Below the pieces are notes generated by a model. The model worked only from the letters and a program-made list of their open reading frames with translations. It was not told the DNA's origin and made no database searches. Below are positions 16,671 to 26,433 of a DNA stretch of 64,000 bases, piece by piece (the first letter of the stretch is position 1; every line of letters begins with the position of its first letter). The position numbers and the translations under genes are program-made. Source of the DNA: an uncultured Oceanospirillales bacterium (GTDB taxonomy: Bacteria; Pseudomonadota; Gammaproteobacteria; Xanthomonadales; SZUA-36); assembly GCA_913055655.1 (NCBI GenBank), contig CAJXKA010000001.1, positions 1-64,000 on the forward strand, in the 5' to 3' direction.

Positions 16671-17921
16671 GTGCGCGCACTGGACCCGGAACGCGAACGC
16701 CAGCAGGCCCGCGCGCTGGCGCGGATGAAACGCATCCCGCTGCTGTTGCTGCTGCTGATGGCGGCGCTGTTCGTCTACACGCTGGGCCATCCGGCGCCGT
16801 GGGCGCCCTGGGTGCACGCCTTCGCCGAGGCGGGCATGGTCGGTGCGCTGGCGGACTGGTTCGCGGTAGTGGCGCTGTTCCGTCACCCGCTGGGCCTGCC
16901 GATCCCCCATACCGCCATCATTCCCCGGCGCAAGGACGAACTCGGCGAATCGATGTCGCGGTTTGTCGCCGATCATTTCCTGGAGCCGGCGGCGGTGCGT
17001 GCCAAGCTGCAGTCCATTGACCTTGCCGGCCACACGGTGACCTGGCTGCAGGGCGCGCGTGGCCAGGCGAAGCTGGTGGATTTCGTCGAGGCGATGATCC
17101 GCTGGGCGCTGGAGGCCCTGGACGAGCAGCGCGTACGACGATTCCTGGGTCGCCTGAGCCGTCGTCAGCTGGAGAAGGTGGACCTGGCACCGTTGTTTGG
17201 GCACACGCTGGACTGGCTGGTCCGCGGCGGCCGTCACCAGGAAATCTTCACCCAGGTGTTGCGGCAGATCATCGTGCTGCTCGACGAGCACCGCGAGACC
17301 ATTCGCGGCAAGGTCAAGGAAGAGAGCCCCTGGTGGATACCGGGCTTTGTCGACGACCGCATCCTGCGCAAGATGCTGGAGCGCATCGAGGCGCGCCTGT
17401 ACGAGATCAGCCTGGACACGGAGCACCCCATGCGCGGTCAGTTCGACCGCTGGGTGGGGCAGTTCGCCGAAGACCTGAAGACTTCGCCGGAGCACCGCGC
17501 CACCGGCGAGCGGATCAAGCAGCAGTTGCTGGAAAACGACGAGCTGCAGGATTACCTGTACCGGCTCTGGTCCGACCTGGCGGGACGGCTGGAAGCGGAC
17601 CTGGATTCGCCCGATTCGAAGGTGCGCGCGGAAGTGGGTGGCTGGATTGAACGGCTGGCCGGCGAACTGGCCAGCGACACCGACATGCAGGCCTGGATCA
17701 ACGAGTGGCTGACCGAGGCGGTCGTCACGCTGGTCGACAGTAATCGTGCGCAGATCGCCAGCGTCATTTCCGATACCGTGAAGACCTGGGACGGCCAGGA
17801 CACCAGCCGCCGGGTTGAACTCGCGCTCGGGCGCGACCTGCAGTTCATCCGCATCAACGGCACGCTAGTCGGCGGGCTGGTCGGGCTCGTCATCCACTCG
17901 GTGACGCAACTCTACGCCTGA
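16671..17921 (+). CDS. DUF445 family membrane protein
   Basis: 416 residues from GTG 16671 (ATG 16725 is an alternative). One N-terminal membrane segment (RIPLLLLLLMAALFVYTL) is followed by the family hallmark AEAGMVGALADWFAVVALFR and HTAIIPRRKDELGE. The rest is helical and charged, with a hydrophobic C-terminus (LVGGLVGLVIHSVTQL). E. coli YjiN is a relative. The biochemical role is unknown. Confidence 0.85.
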   Translation: MRALDPERERQQARALARMKRIPLLLLLLMAALFVYTLGHPAPWAPWVHAFAEAGMVGALADWFAVVALFRHPLGLPIPHTAIIPRRKDELGESMSRFVADHFLEPAAVRAKLQSIDLAGHTVTWLQGARGQAKLVDFVEAMIRWALEALDEQRVRRFLGRLSRRQLEKVDLAPLFGHTLDWLVRGGRHQEIFTQVLRQIIVLLDEHRETIRGKVKEESPWWIPGFVDDRILRKMLERIEARLYEISLDTEHPMRGQFDRWVGQFAEDLKTSPEHRATGERIKQQLLENDELQDYLYRLWSDLAGRLEADLDSPDSKVRAEVGGWIERLAGELASDTDMQAWINEWLTEAVVTLVDSNRAQIASVISDTVKTWDGQDTSRRVELALGRDLQFIRINGTLVGGLVGLVIHSVTQLYA

Positions 17922-17954
17922 ACCGGCGCGCCGCCGCTCAGGGCGTGTCGCGAA

Positions 17955-18273
17955 GAGCGGTGTCGGTTACCTGTGCGCAGGACACGCTTCAAGCCCATCC
18001 ATGGGACGCTTGGACGCGGCCATCCCTGGCCGCGTACAGTCCTGCGCACAGGCAACCGACACCGCTCCGGAAACGATGATCCGGGGGCTGCCGACCGCTT
18101 CAGCGTCTCGTGCGCGGGGGCGGTTATCGGTTTCCAGCACCGTATGCGGCCATGGATGGCCGCACGCGCAACGGCTCCACGAACACGCTTCTTGCGCTAC
18201 GCGCAAACCGCGAGTCCGTTTCGCCTGCGCTCGAGCGTCCCATGGACGGGTTTAAAGCGTGTGCTGGAAACCG
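17955..18273. repeat. Composite palindromic intergenic element
   Basis: The 400-bp gene-free gap holds nested inverted repeats. Arms 17955-17983 and 18039-18067 are 29 bp with one mismatch; inside them is a perfect 9-bp hairpin (18014-18035, arms ACGCGGCCA/TGGCCGCGT). A second unit has TGCGGCCAT-GG-ATGGCCGCA (18145-18164) and 13-bp arms CGGTTTCCAGCAC (18128-18140) / GTGCTGGAAACCG (18261-18273). A 28-nt motif (17984-18011) recurs inverted at 18234-18260 and again at 41236-41260. No coding sequence is supported here. Confidence 0.8.
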
Positions 18274-18323
18274 AGAACCGTCACCGCGCCCCGCGACACG
18301 GCCTGAAGGGCAGCGCGCCCGGT

Positions 18324-18824
18324 TCAGTCGGGCTGGGCCTCGAAGCGGTTGCGGTCGACGTTCTTGACGACGCGGCGTGGATCCCAGACGCGGCCGTTCA
18401 TCGTGATCCAGACGCCGGGCTCGACGCACTGGACGGCGCCGAGGGCGCAGCCGATGTTGAAGATGGCGTCGGAGTCGCGGAATTTTGCCGGGTGCAGGGC
18501 GCCGGTAAGGACAATGCGGCGTTCGCGCAGGCCTTCCAGCGATAGCGCGGTCTCGACCATGGTGTCGGTACCGTGCGTGATGAGGATGTGACGGGCTTCG
18601 TGGTCGGCAATGGTCTCGGCGATCAGCGCACGATCTTCGCCGTCCAGGTGCAGGCTGTCCTTGCGCATCAGCGGGATCACCTCGTATTCGAAAGCCACGT
18701 TCATGGCCTTCAGCGTCTCGCTGATCTGCGGGTCGCCGACCTGGTAGTCGCTCTTGTCGTCGAAGTAGACCTTGTCGATGGTGCCGCCGGTGGTAATGAC
18801 CAGCAGCCTGTCCATGTCGCTCAT
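18324..18824 (-). CDS. Short asparaginase-like protein (N-terminal domain only)
   Basis: 166 residues, about half of a normal L-asparaginase. Both catalytic signatures are present: TTGGTID near the N-terminus (Thr15 as nucleophile) and THGTDTMVET (Thr-Asp pair), but the C-terminal domain that completes the active site is absent. Single-domain proteins of this size are annotated widely as asparaginase-domain proteins; their activity is uncertain. It is divergent from the 991-residue exported protein, with a 78-bp gap. Confidence 0.8.
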   Translation of the reverse strand: MSDMDRLLVITTGGTIDKVYFDDKSDYQVGDPQISETLKAMNVAFEYEVIPLMRKDSLHLDGEDRALIAETIADHEARHILITHGTDTMVETALSLEGLRERRIVLTGALHPAKFRDSDAIFNIGCALGAVQCVEPGVWITMNGRVWDPRRVVKNVDRNRFEAQPD

Positions 18825-18902
18825 GGCGTTTTATCCGTGCCCGGGGGTTCGGTAGTATAGCCGAGGGCTGACCGGCCTGACGGTCGTACGGGACACCACG
18901 AC

Positions 18903-21878
18903 ATGCACGCAGATTCGCTTTCCTGGCGGGGGCTGTTGACCCTCGCTTTCGGCGCCTGGCTGATACAGGCCACGCCGGCGTACGCCCAGGCCGCAGAATC
19001 CCCGGCGGCGACGGCCGGGTGGCCGGATGTCGCGCAGCTGGCCAACGCCATCACGCAGCCCGGTTCGCGGCTCGAGGTCATGGCCACGGCCGCGGCGGCG
19101 GCCCGTTTGCAGTCCAACCTGCGCACGCGCGCGGTCAGCGAACCCGAAGAATTGGTACGCCAGCTGCTGGCGGACCGCGACTGGCTGGTTGGCCTGGCGC
19201 GACGTTATGGCGCACCGGCATCGCGCAGCCCGGTGCTGGATCCAGCGGCGTGGCGTGTGCAATTGCAACTGGACCAGTATGGCCTGCTGCCCAGCTATAT
19301 CTCCTCGCCGCTCGGCCCGGGGCTGGAGGTGACCCTGGACCAGGCCTTCAATCGTGATGATGCTGCGTTGGCGGCCGCCGCGCTTCCCGAACTGATCTGG
19401 TACCTCGAAGCCAACGCCACGCTGGTCTGGACGGATTTTGCCGACCTGCTGGAATCGAATCCCGAGCTGGAGGCGGTGCTTGAAACGAATGCGGCGCAGC
19501 TGGTTGCGAATTGGCCGCTTCCGGCAGGGGAGGACGAAGCGCCGGGTGCATCGGCTGCCGGTGATACGGCGGCGGCCACTCGCGTGCTTGACCTGGCGGA
19601 AACGGAACTGGCCAGCCAGGTCCAGCAGCTGGTGGCCGCCGGGCCGCCGGACGTCCAGTCGCTACGCCGGCTGGAGTCCGGTTTGTTGAACGCCATGCCG
19701 GCGCTGGCGGATCACCAGCGGGTCCGGGCGGGCAGCCTGTTACACATGACGCGCCTGGTATACGGCCTTGGCGAGCGCCGCTATTTTCATTTCACCGAGG
19801 GACTGCTCGCCATCATGGCGCAGCTCGAGCAGTACATCGGTGTTTACCCGGATGACGTGCGCCGGTTCGCCGGCTGGATGAATACCGTGCTACCCGTTCT
19901 GTCACGGACCTACGCGCGTGAATTTGCGGCGGTCGACCCGCGCCTCAACTCGGCGGTGGCGGCTGCCTATGACGTGGCCGGCTCGCTGGTGCGGACCCAG
20001 CCGGCAGATGACGCACAGGGTGCCCGGAAGGGCATTGCCGATGCCGTCGCGCGGCTCGCGTTGCTGGTGCCGGACATGGGGTACTACTTCGACCTGCCGG
20101 TGCGTGACACCGTGGCCGGTGCCGTGGACGCCTGTACCGGCATCGTCGCCGTGCGGGACCCGGACGGCAGTCCCGGCCTGACCCGCGAACTGTTCGACGA
20201 TTGCCAGCAGACGCTGGTGGACCTGGCCGATGGCGAGGCGCGCGAGCCGCAGCTGGCGGGCGACCCGGACGGCCCCTTCGGCGAGGCCCAGCTGCGGCGT
20301 GAACTGGGCCTGACCGCCGGGCAGCGCATCAACTACGGCATCGGCTACCTGCACCAGCGCTACCAGACCGGCTGCGAGTTGCCCGCGCGGCCTTTGCCCA
20401 ATCCGCTGGAGTGGTCATACCTGGCCACGTTCATGTCGTGGCTGGCCGAGCAGTCGCCAGTGTTCTTCCAGACGCCCGAGAACGAGGCCCGGCTGACGCG
20501 GATGCGCGCCATCGGTACCGAGCTGAATCGCGCCCTGGCCGAGCAGGTCGATTGCGTGACCGGCGCCGGCACGCGACTGGACGACCCGGTCAGCCGCGTG
20601 ACTGATGACTACCGTGAAGAGCTGACGGCGCTGGGAAGATCGCTGCAATCCGCCGAGCAGGAGTTTCGTGAACGCTTCCTGGCCCCCGGTGCGGATGTCA
20701 AACTTTCCGGTGACGCCCGGCAGACCACGGCGTACCGCCCGGACGACCTGGTCATCGGGCCCTGTGATACCGACAACGTCTGCGAAATGAACGGCCCGCT
20801 GACGTCCACCCGGGCACTGGCGGGCCTGTTTCCGGACACCTGGCTGCTGGCCGACCAGGTGGGCCTGGGCGAACTGGAAATCTGTTACGACGACATGGGC
20901 TGGGAATCACGGCGCTCCCAGCCCGTGCGTGAAGGCGACACCAACGTGGCGAACTACTACGGCCGCCTGGCGTTCACCTTGCGAGGCCGTTTCGGTGACG
21001 AGGAAAGCCGGCATGACCTTTTTGCCTTCCGCTTCGTTTCCCCGGGCGAGCACCATTACCTGTTCTCGGCTGCCAGCGAAGAGATTCTCGCGGACGCGTG
21101 CCCGGTGGAGTGGGTGGGTTCTCGCATCGTCACGGAGCTGCCTTCCGGCAAACGCGGGCTGGTGCCCAACCGCCTGACCTACCTGTCGGCGTCCCGGACG
21201 CTGCCGTCGCGGCTGCTGGCGGCGAACTGGGATCGCGGCGAGGAATGGCGCGACTGGTTCGTGACGGGGCTGGGCGTCGAGGCGCTCGCGGTGGAGATGC
21301 CGCCGGACCCGACCCCGGCACTGTCACAACGGCTGCAGCAGTTGCACCAGCGTGAGCAGTCGGCCATTTACGGCTCACTCCTGGAGCGGCCGGATGATTC
21401 GGCGACGATGTTATCGACGCCGGTGCGGGAACAGCTGGCCCGCCTGGAAACCGCGAAGGAACTGGTGCGCATGCAGATGATGCTGTTCTACCCGCATGTC
21501 CTGAGCCAGTCCGATGTGCTGCGGGCGTCGCTGGCCGGTGAACGGGGGCTGCTGGACATCGAGGGTCTCGATCGCTACCGGAAGGAAAACCGGCCGCTGG
21601 ACCAGGTCATTGATACGGGGATTCGTCGGCTGGACGCGTTCGAGCGGCAGTGGGCGATGTTGCCCGAGGCCGTACGCCGGAACGGGTCCATTGCCGACAG
21701 CGTATCCCACGCGGTCACCCGCCTGAACGCGGTGGCGGACCAGTTTTTCAAGCCGACACCGCGCGCCCCCGTCGCGCCCACCACGGGGACGCCGGCCGTC
21801 TCGGAGCCTGGCCAGGGTACCCAGTCGGACGTGACGGGTGACAGCGAAGGAGACTCGCTTGGAGACGCGCCACGCTGA
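18903..21878 (+). CDS. Large exported protein of unknown function
   Basis: 991 residues with a signal peptide (GLLTLAFGAWLIQATPAYAQ) and no other clear membrane segment, so probably periplasmic. I do not recognise the family. It is mostly helical and Ala/Leu-rich, with a distinctive central stretch carrying GPCDTDNVCEMNGPL and GELEICYDDMGW (about residues 620-670), a predicted beta-rich part after it (NVANYYGRLAFTLRGRFGDE), then a second helical part and a Pro/Thr/Ser-rich tail. Its end overlaps the chromate transporter start by 20 bp, suggesting coupled translation. A role in the envelope is inference only. Confidence 0.7.
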   Translation: MHADSLSWRGLLTLAFGAWLIQATPAYAQAAESPAATAGWPDVAQLANAITQPGSRLEVMATAAAAARLQSNLRTRAVSEPEELVRQLLADRDWLVGLARRYGAPASRSPVLDPAAWRVQLQLDQYGLLPSYISSPLGPGLEVTLDQAFNRDDAALAAAALPELIWYLEANATLVWTDFADLLESNPELEAVLETNAAQLVANWPLPAGEDEAPGASAAGDTAAATRVLDLAETELASQVQQLVAAGPPDVQSLRRLESGLLNAMPALADHQRVRAGSLLHMTRLVYGLGERRYFHFTEGLLAIMAQLEQYIGVYPDDVRRFAGWMNTVLPVLSRTYAREFAAVDPRLNSAVAAAYDVAGSLVRTQPADDAQGARKGIADAVARLALLVPDMGYYFDLPVRDTVAGAVDACTGIVAVRDPDGSPGLTRELFDDCQQTLVDLADGEAREPQLAGDPDGPFGEAQLRRELGLTAGQRINYGIGYLHQRYQTGCELPARPLPNPLEWSYLATFMSWLAEQSPVFFQTPENEARLTRMRAIGTELNRALAEQVDCVTGAGTRLDDPVSRVTDDYREELTALGRSLQSAEQEFRERFLAPGADVKLSGDARQTTAYRPDDLVIGPCDTDNVCEMNGPLTSTRALAGLFPDTWLLADQVGLGELEICYDDMGWESRRSQPVREGDTNVANYYGRLAFTLRGRFGDEESRHDLFAFRFVSPGEHHYLFSAASEEILADACPVEWVGSRIVTELPSGKRGLVPNRLTYLSASRTLPSRLLAANWDRGEEWRDWFVTGLGVEALAVEMPPDPTPALSQRLQQLHQREQSAIYGSLLERPDDSATMLSTPVREQLARLETAKELVRMQMMLFYPHVLSQSDVLRASLAGERGLLDIEGLDRYRKENRPLDQVIDTGIRRLDAFERQWAMLPEAVRRNGSIADSVSHAVTRLNAVADQFFKPTPRAPVAPTTGTPAVSEPGQGTQSDVTGDSEGDSLGDAPR

Positions 21879-23214
21879 GGTTTCATTTGGCGAAGCGGTA
21901 CGGGCATTCTGTCGTGTCGCGGCGCTGAGTTTCGGCGGGCCGGCCGGCCAGATCGCGGTCATGCACCGCATCCTGGTGGAGGAGAAGCGCTGGATCACTG
22001 AGCGCCGCTTCCTGCATGCACTGAACTACTGCATGGTGCTGCCGGGTCCCGAGGCGCAACAGCTGGCCACCTACACCGGCTGGTTGTTACATGGCTGGCG
22101 CGGTGGGCTGGTGGCCGGTGGCCTGTTCGTGTTGCCGGGGTTTATCAGCATCCTGGCACTCAGCGTGCTTTACGCGGGCTTTCGTGACGCCACCCTGGTC
22201 CAGGCCCTGTTTTTCGGTATCAAGGCCGCCGTGCTGGCGGTGGTGGTCCAGGCGGTCATACGCATGGGGCGAAGCGCCCTGCGAAATGCTGTCATGGTGT
22301 TGCTGGCGGCCCTCGCCTTTGTCGCACTGTTCATTTTTGCCATCCCGTTTCCCGTCGTCATCCTGGGCGCGGCGCTGGCCGGCTGGGTAGGTCAACGGCT
22401 GGCGCCGCACTGGTTTGTCTTCGACGATGAAGCCGATGACGAGGCCGCGACGGCAGCCCGTTCATCCGGCGGCGCTTCGTGGCGCAGGGCGCTCGGTGTG
22501 CTCGCCATCTGGGTGCCGCTCTGGGTGGTGCCTGTCGTGATCATCAGCCGGCTCATGGGGCCGGACAGCGTGTTCACACAGGCCGGGTTCTTTTTCAGCA
22601 AGATGTCGCTGGTCAGTTTCGGTGGCGCGTATTCCGTGCTGGCCTACGTGGCCCAGGAGGCGGTGCAGCAATACGGCTGGCTGGGGCCCGGCGAGATGCT
22701 CGATGGCCTGGGCATGGCGGAAACCACGCCGGGGCCGCTGATCCAGGTGGTGCAGTTCGTCGGCTTCATGGGCGCGTACCGGTTTCCCGGCGGGCTCGAC
22801 CCGATGACGGCCGGTGTGCTGGCGTCGGTCCTGGTCACCTGGGTGACGTTTGTACCGTGTTTCCTGTGGATCTTCCTGGGGGCGCCATGGATTGAGACCC
22901 TGCGCGGGCACCGGGCCGTGAATGCCACGCTGTCGGCGGTGACCGCGGCCGTCGTTGGCGTGATGCTGAACCTGGCGGCCTGGTTCGCCATTCATGTGCT
23001 CTTTGCGCAGGTGACGACGATTGACCGGTGGGGCATGCACCTGGCTGTACCGGAACCGGCCAGCGTGCAATGGGCGAGCCTGGCCCTGGCCGTGGCGGCG
23101 TTCGTGGCACTGTTTCGCTACAAGGCCGGCATGCTGACCGTTTTACTCATCAGCGCCCTGGTCGGGATGGCTTATTTCCTCGGGGTTGCTTACGCGTGGC
23201 AATGGCCAGCGTAA
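21859..23214 (+). CDS. chrA: Chromate transporter (ChrA, CHR family)
   Basis: 451 residues. I chose TTG 21859 because AAGGAG lies 6 nt upstream; a GTG at 21838 has no such site. Two homologous CHR halves are visible: FGGPAGQIAVMHRILVEEKR with MVLPGPEAQQL in the first, FGGAYSVLAYVAQEAV with ETTPGPLIQVVQFVGF in the second. About ten membrane helices. CHR proteins export chromate (taken up as a sulfate analogue) or act in related anion efflux. The start lies inside the end of the 991-residue gene. The 3' end overlaps the convergent DUF2069 gene by 65 bp. Confidence 0.9.
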   Translation: METRHAEVSFGEAVRAFCRVAALSFGGPAGQIAVMHRILVEEKRWITERRFLHALNYCMVLPGPEAQQLATYTGWLLHGWRGGLVAGGLFVLPGFISILALSVLYAGFRDATLVQALFFGIKAAVLAVVVQAVIRMGRSALRNAVMVLLAALAFVALFIFAIPFPVVILGAALAGWVGQRLAPHWFVFDDEADDEAATAARSSGGASWRRALGVLAIWVPLWVVPVVIISRLMGPDSVFTQAGFFFSKMSLVSFGGAYSVLAYVAQEAVQQYGWLGPGEMLDGLGMAETTPGPLIQVVQFVGFMGAYRFPGGLDPMTAGVLASVLVTWVTFVPCFLWIFLGAPWIETLRGHRAVNATLSAVTAAVVGVMLNLAAWFAIHVLFAQVTTIDRWGMHLAVPEPASVQWASLALAVAAFVALFRYKAGMLTVLLISALVGMAYFLGVAYAWQWPA

Positions 23215-23500
23215 TCAGGAAAGCGGCCGAAAGGAGCACCTCCACACCGGCGGCCAGGCGTTGTCCGGGTGCGCTCCACCATTCCATGACACCGAACATG
23301 AAGTAAACGAGCGCCAGGTAGCCGCCCCAGACCATCGCGCGCGGTCGTCGCGATAACACACCGGGAAGCGGCAACAGCAGCGGCAGTGTCGCCACCAGGG
23401 CGATGGGCCAGCTGGCCTTGCCGGCCGGGGGCGGTAAAAACGCCAGCCATATCGGCTGCCAGGCCAGCAGGGCCAGGTAAAGCGCCCGTGCGACTTTCAT
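23150..23500 (-). CDS. DUF2069 membrane protein
   Basis: 116 residues from ATG 23500 (MKVARALYLALLAWQPIWLA). Four membrane helices and the pattern VWGGYLALVYFMFGVMEWW match DUF2069, a small inner-membrane family commonly near wrbA and yihY. Function unknown. The wrbA gene lies 44 bp upstream. The last 65 bp overlap the end of chrA on the opposite strand. Confidence 0.8.
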   Translation of the reverse strand: MKVARALYLALLAWQPIWLAFLPPPAGKASWPIALVATLPLLLPLPGVLSRRPRAMVWGGYLALVYFMFGVMEWWSAPGQRLAAGVEVLLSAAFLITLAIATRKQPRGNKPSRPGR

Positions 23501-23544
23501 GGCCTTCAGCCGCCGCGCGGACTGGTGTCCGGCCGGGTCGTGGG

Positions 23545-24138
<594 letters not shown>

Positions 24139-24486
24139 TCAGAGAATCTCCAGCACGGACTCGGGCGGCCGGCCAATGGCCGCCTTGCCGTTGGCGATGA
24201 CAATGGGCCGCTCGATCAGCTTCGGGTGCGAGACCATCGCCGCGATGACCGCGTCGTCGTTGACAGACGGGTCGTCCAGGCCCAGGTCGCGGTACTCGCT
24301 TTCACCGCGTCGCAACAGTTCGCGGGGTGTCATGTCGAGTTTTCCCAGCAGGTCGGCCAGGGTTGCGGCATCGGGCGGTGTCTCCAGGTAGCGGACAATG
24401 TCGGGCTCAATGCCGCGCGCCTGCAGCAATTCGAGCGTGGCGCGCGACTTGGAACAGCGTGGATTGTGGTAAATCGTGACGGTCAT
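24139..24486 (-). CDS. ArsC-family reductase (YfgD-like)
   Basis: 115 residues from ATG 24486. The N-terminus MTVTIYHNPRCSKSRATLEL carries the catalytic Cys11 of glutaredoxin-coupled ArsC proteins, followed by VRYLETPPDAATL and HPKLIERPIVIANGKAAIGR. This is the ArsC/YfgD type using glutathione/glutaredoxin. No ars operon is nearby, so true arsenate reduction is uncertain. The gene is directly upstream of wrbA. Confidence 0.88.
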   Translation of the reverse strand: MTVTIYHNPRCSKSRATLELLQARGIEPDIVRYLETPPDAATLADLLGKLDMTPRELLRRGESEYRDLGLDDPSVNDDAVIAAMVSHPKLIERPIVIANGKAAIGRPPESVLEIL

Positions 24487-24588
24487 GGAGTGTGCAGGCC
24501 TGCCGTGGGGTTTCCAACGCATTTTAGATAGCGTCGGCGGTCGGGTAAACTTTGATCGCCAGCCGAATCGGCGCCATTCAAGGTCAAC

Positions 24589-25827
24589 ATGTCCAGTAAA
24601 ACCCGCAAGAAACTGCGTGAGGTGCTGGGCGACCCGCGCCAGGCCCGGGCCCTGGCCAGCCACGTCTGGCGGCACTTCAAGGAAGACCGCTGTTTCGACG
24701 AGGCAGCTTCGCTCAGTTACACCAGCCTGTTGTCACTGGTGCCGTTGCTGGCGGTGGTGTTTGGCATTGCCTCGGCATTTCCCGTATTCGAGCGCTGGTC
24801 CCTGCAGCTCAAGGGCCTGATCTACACCAACCTGGTGCCGGATACCGGTGCCCAGGTGGGCGCGCACCTGGACCAGTTCATTGGTTCTGTGGCTGAATTG
24901 ACGCTGCCGGGGCTGCTGTTCCTGGTGGTGACGGCGTTACTGCTGATGATGCGCATCGAGCGGAGCTTCAATCGGGTCTGGCGTGTGCCGGTGTCACGGG
25001 GCATGGTCAATCGCATCACCATGTACTGGGCGGTGCTGACCCTCGGGCCGCTGATGCTGGGTGCGGCCACGGCATTGAGCGCGCAGCCGCTGTTCGACTT
25101 TTTCGGTGGCGGACGCTGGGTCGACACCGGGCTGTTAAATTCGGTGGGCGTATTCATCCTGACCTGGGTGGCGTTTTGCCTGATGTTCATGCTGGTGCCG
25201 AATTGCAAGGTGCCGTTTGCCTATGGCGCGGTCGGTTCGTTCCTCTCGACGCTGCTGTTCACGATCGCCAAGATGGTATTCGTGGTGTGGGTCAGTCGCG
25301 CGAACTACCGCATCATCTACGGCGCGATGGCCAGCATCCCGATTTTCCTCGTCTGGCTCTACCTGGTCTGGGCGGTCATCCTGCTGGGGGCCTCGGTGTC
25401 GGCCTCACTGACCAGTTTTCGCAACCGTTACGGTGACTGGGACTGGCCCCGTGCCTGGGAGCTGTTGCTGGTGGTGCGGGTCCTCGGACATTTCTACAAG
25501 GCGCAACAGAAGGGCCTGGCCCTGGGCACGGCGGACCTCGTGGAACTGGAGCCTGGCCTTGCCAACGCCCGCGCGCTCGACATCATGACCTGCCTGGTGG
25601 AAGAACACCTGGTGACGACTGACCAGGATGAGAACTGGGTGCTGGTGCGTGACCTGTCACGCTATTCACTGGGCGAACTGTATCGTTCCGGTGAGTATCA
25701 CCTGCCCATCGGCAAGCCGTTGCCGGTGCCGCGGCCGACTGCGCTGGACAGGCGCTTTGTCGACCGCCTTAACGCGACGCCGCTGGACCTGGATGTGCCG
25801 GTTTCGGAACTGATCGACCCGCGCTGA
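24589..25827 (+). CDS. YihY/BrkB-family inner-membrane protein
   Basis: 412 residues. The N-terminal HFKEDRCFDEAASLSYTSLL and the run LVPLLAVVFGIASAFP are signatures of the YihY (formerly 'RNase BN') family; six helices extend to about residue 280 (SIPIFLVWLYLVWAVILLGA). The C-terminal about 130 residues are soluble and winged-helix-like (VELEPGLANARALDIMTCLV). The RNase name is historical and not supported. Function is unknown. Confidence 0.88.
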   Translation: MSSKTRKKLREVLGDPRQARALASHVWRHFKEDRCFDEAASLSYTSLLSLVPLLAVVFGIASAFPVFERWSLQLKGLIYTNLVPDTGAQVGAHLDQFIGSVAELTLPGLLFLVVTALLLMMRIERSFNRVWRVPVSRGMVNRITMYWAVLTLGPLMLGAATALSAQPLFDFFGGGRWVDTGLLNSVGVFILTWVAFCLMFMLVPNCKVPFAYGAVGSFLSTLLFTIAKMVFVVWVSRANYRIIYGAMASIPIFLVWLYLVWAVILLGASVSASLTSFRNRYGDWDWPRAWELLLVVRVLGHFYKAQQKGLALGTADLVELEPGLANARALDIMTCLVEEHLVTTDQDENWVLVRDLSRYSLGELYRSGEYHLPIGKPLPVPRPTALDRRFVDRLNATPLDLDVPVSELIDPR

Positions 25828-25836
25828 CCCGGGGCG

Positions 25837-26433
25837 TCAGATCAGCGCGCGCACCGGCGCGAAGCTGCGGCGGTGAATGGGGCAGGGGCCCAGGGCTTTC
25901 AGCTGCGCCATGTGGGCGGTGGTCGGATAGCCCTTGTGGCGGTCGAAGCCGTAGCCGGGCCAGCGGTCGTGATATTGCAGCATCAACCGGTCGCGATGCA
26001 CCTTGGCCAGGATCGAGGCGGCGGAAATGGCCGGTTCCAGGCCGTCGCCACCCACCAGTGCCTGCGCCGGGCAGGGCAGTTCCGGTAGCCGGTTGCCGTC
26101 GACCAGGACGTTGTCCGGCAAACTGGACAGCCCGAGCACGCTGCGTCGCATACCCTCCAGGGTGGCGGCGAGAATATTGAGCCGGTCAATTTCGTCCGCC
26201 TGGACCTCGATGATGCAGTAATCGAGCGCCCGCTCACGGACCTGGTCGAACAGCGCTTCCCGTTGTTTCTCGCCCAGGCGCTTGGAGTCATCCAGGCCCT
26301 TAATCGCCTTGCCTGGCCGTGTGTCCAGGACCACCGCCGCGACGACCACGGGGCCGGCCAGGGGCCCGCGCCCGGCTTCGTCGACGCCGGCCAGTCGCGC
26401 AACCTTCGCACCGGGTGCCCGGCTGTCAGTCAC
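25837..26433 (-). CDS. rnhB: Ribonuclease HII
   Basis: 198 residues from GTG 26433, which overlaps the lpxB stop by 8 bp. Motifs: AGVDEAGRGPLAGPVVVAA (catalytic Asp and Glu), LDDSKRLGEKQRE, and AISAASILAKVHRDRLM with the third acidic residue after ... near HRDRL. It removes ribonucleotides and RNA primers from DNA/RNA hybrids. Placement after lpxB is the standard gammaproteobacterial order. Confidence 0.95.
   Translation of the reverse strand: MTDSRAPGAKVARLAGVDEAGRGPLAGPVVVAAVVLDTRPGKAIKGLDDSKRLGEKQREALFDQVRERALDYCIIEVQADEIDRLNILAATLEGMRRSVLGLSSLPDNVLVDGNRLPELPCPAQALVGGDGLEPAISAASILAKVHRDRLMLQYHDRWPGYGFDRHKGYPTTAHMAQLKALGPCPIHRRSFAPVRALI

Noticed and set aside
17922..18323. Small ORFs in the 400-bp repeat-rich gap
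   Set aside because: They follow the inverted repeats on both strands and have no start signals or protein features.
24139..24486. Arsenic-resistance operon
   Set aside because: Only a YfgD/ArsC-like reductase is present; no arsB, arsR or acr3 neighbours.
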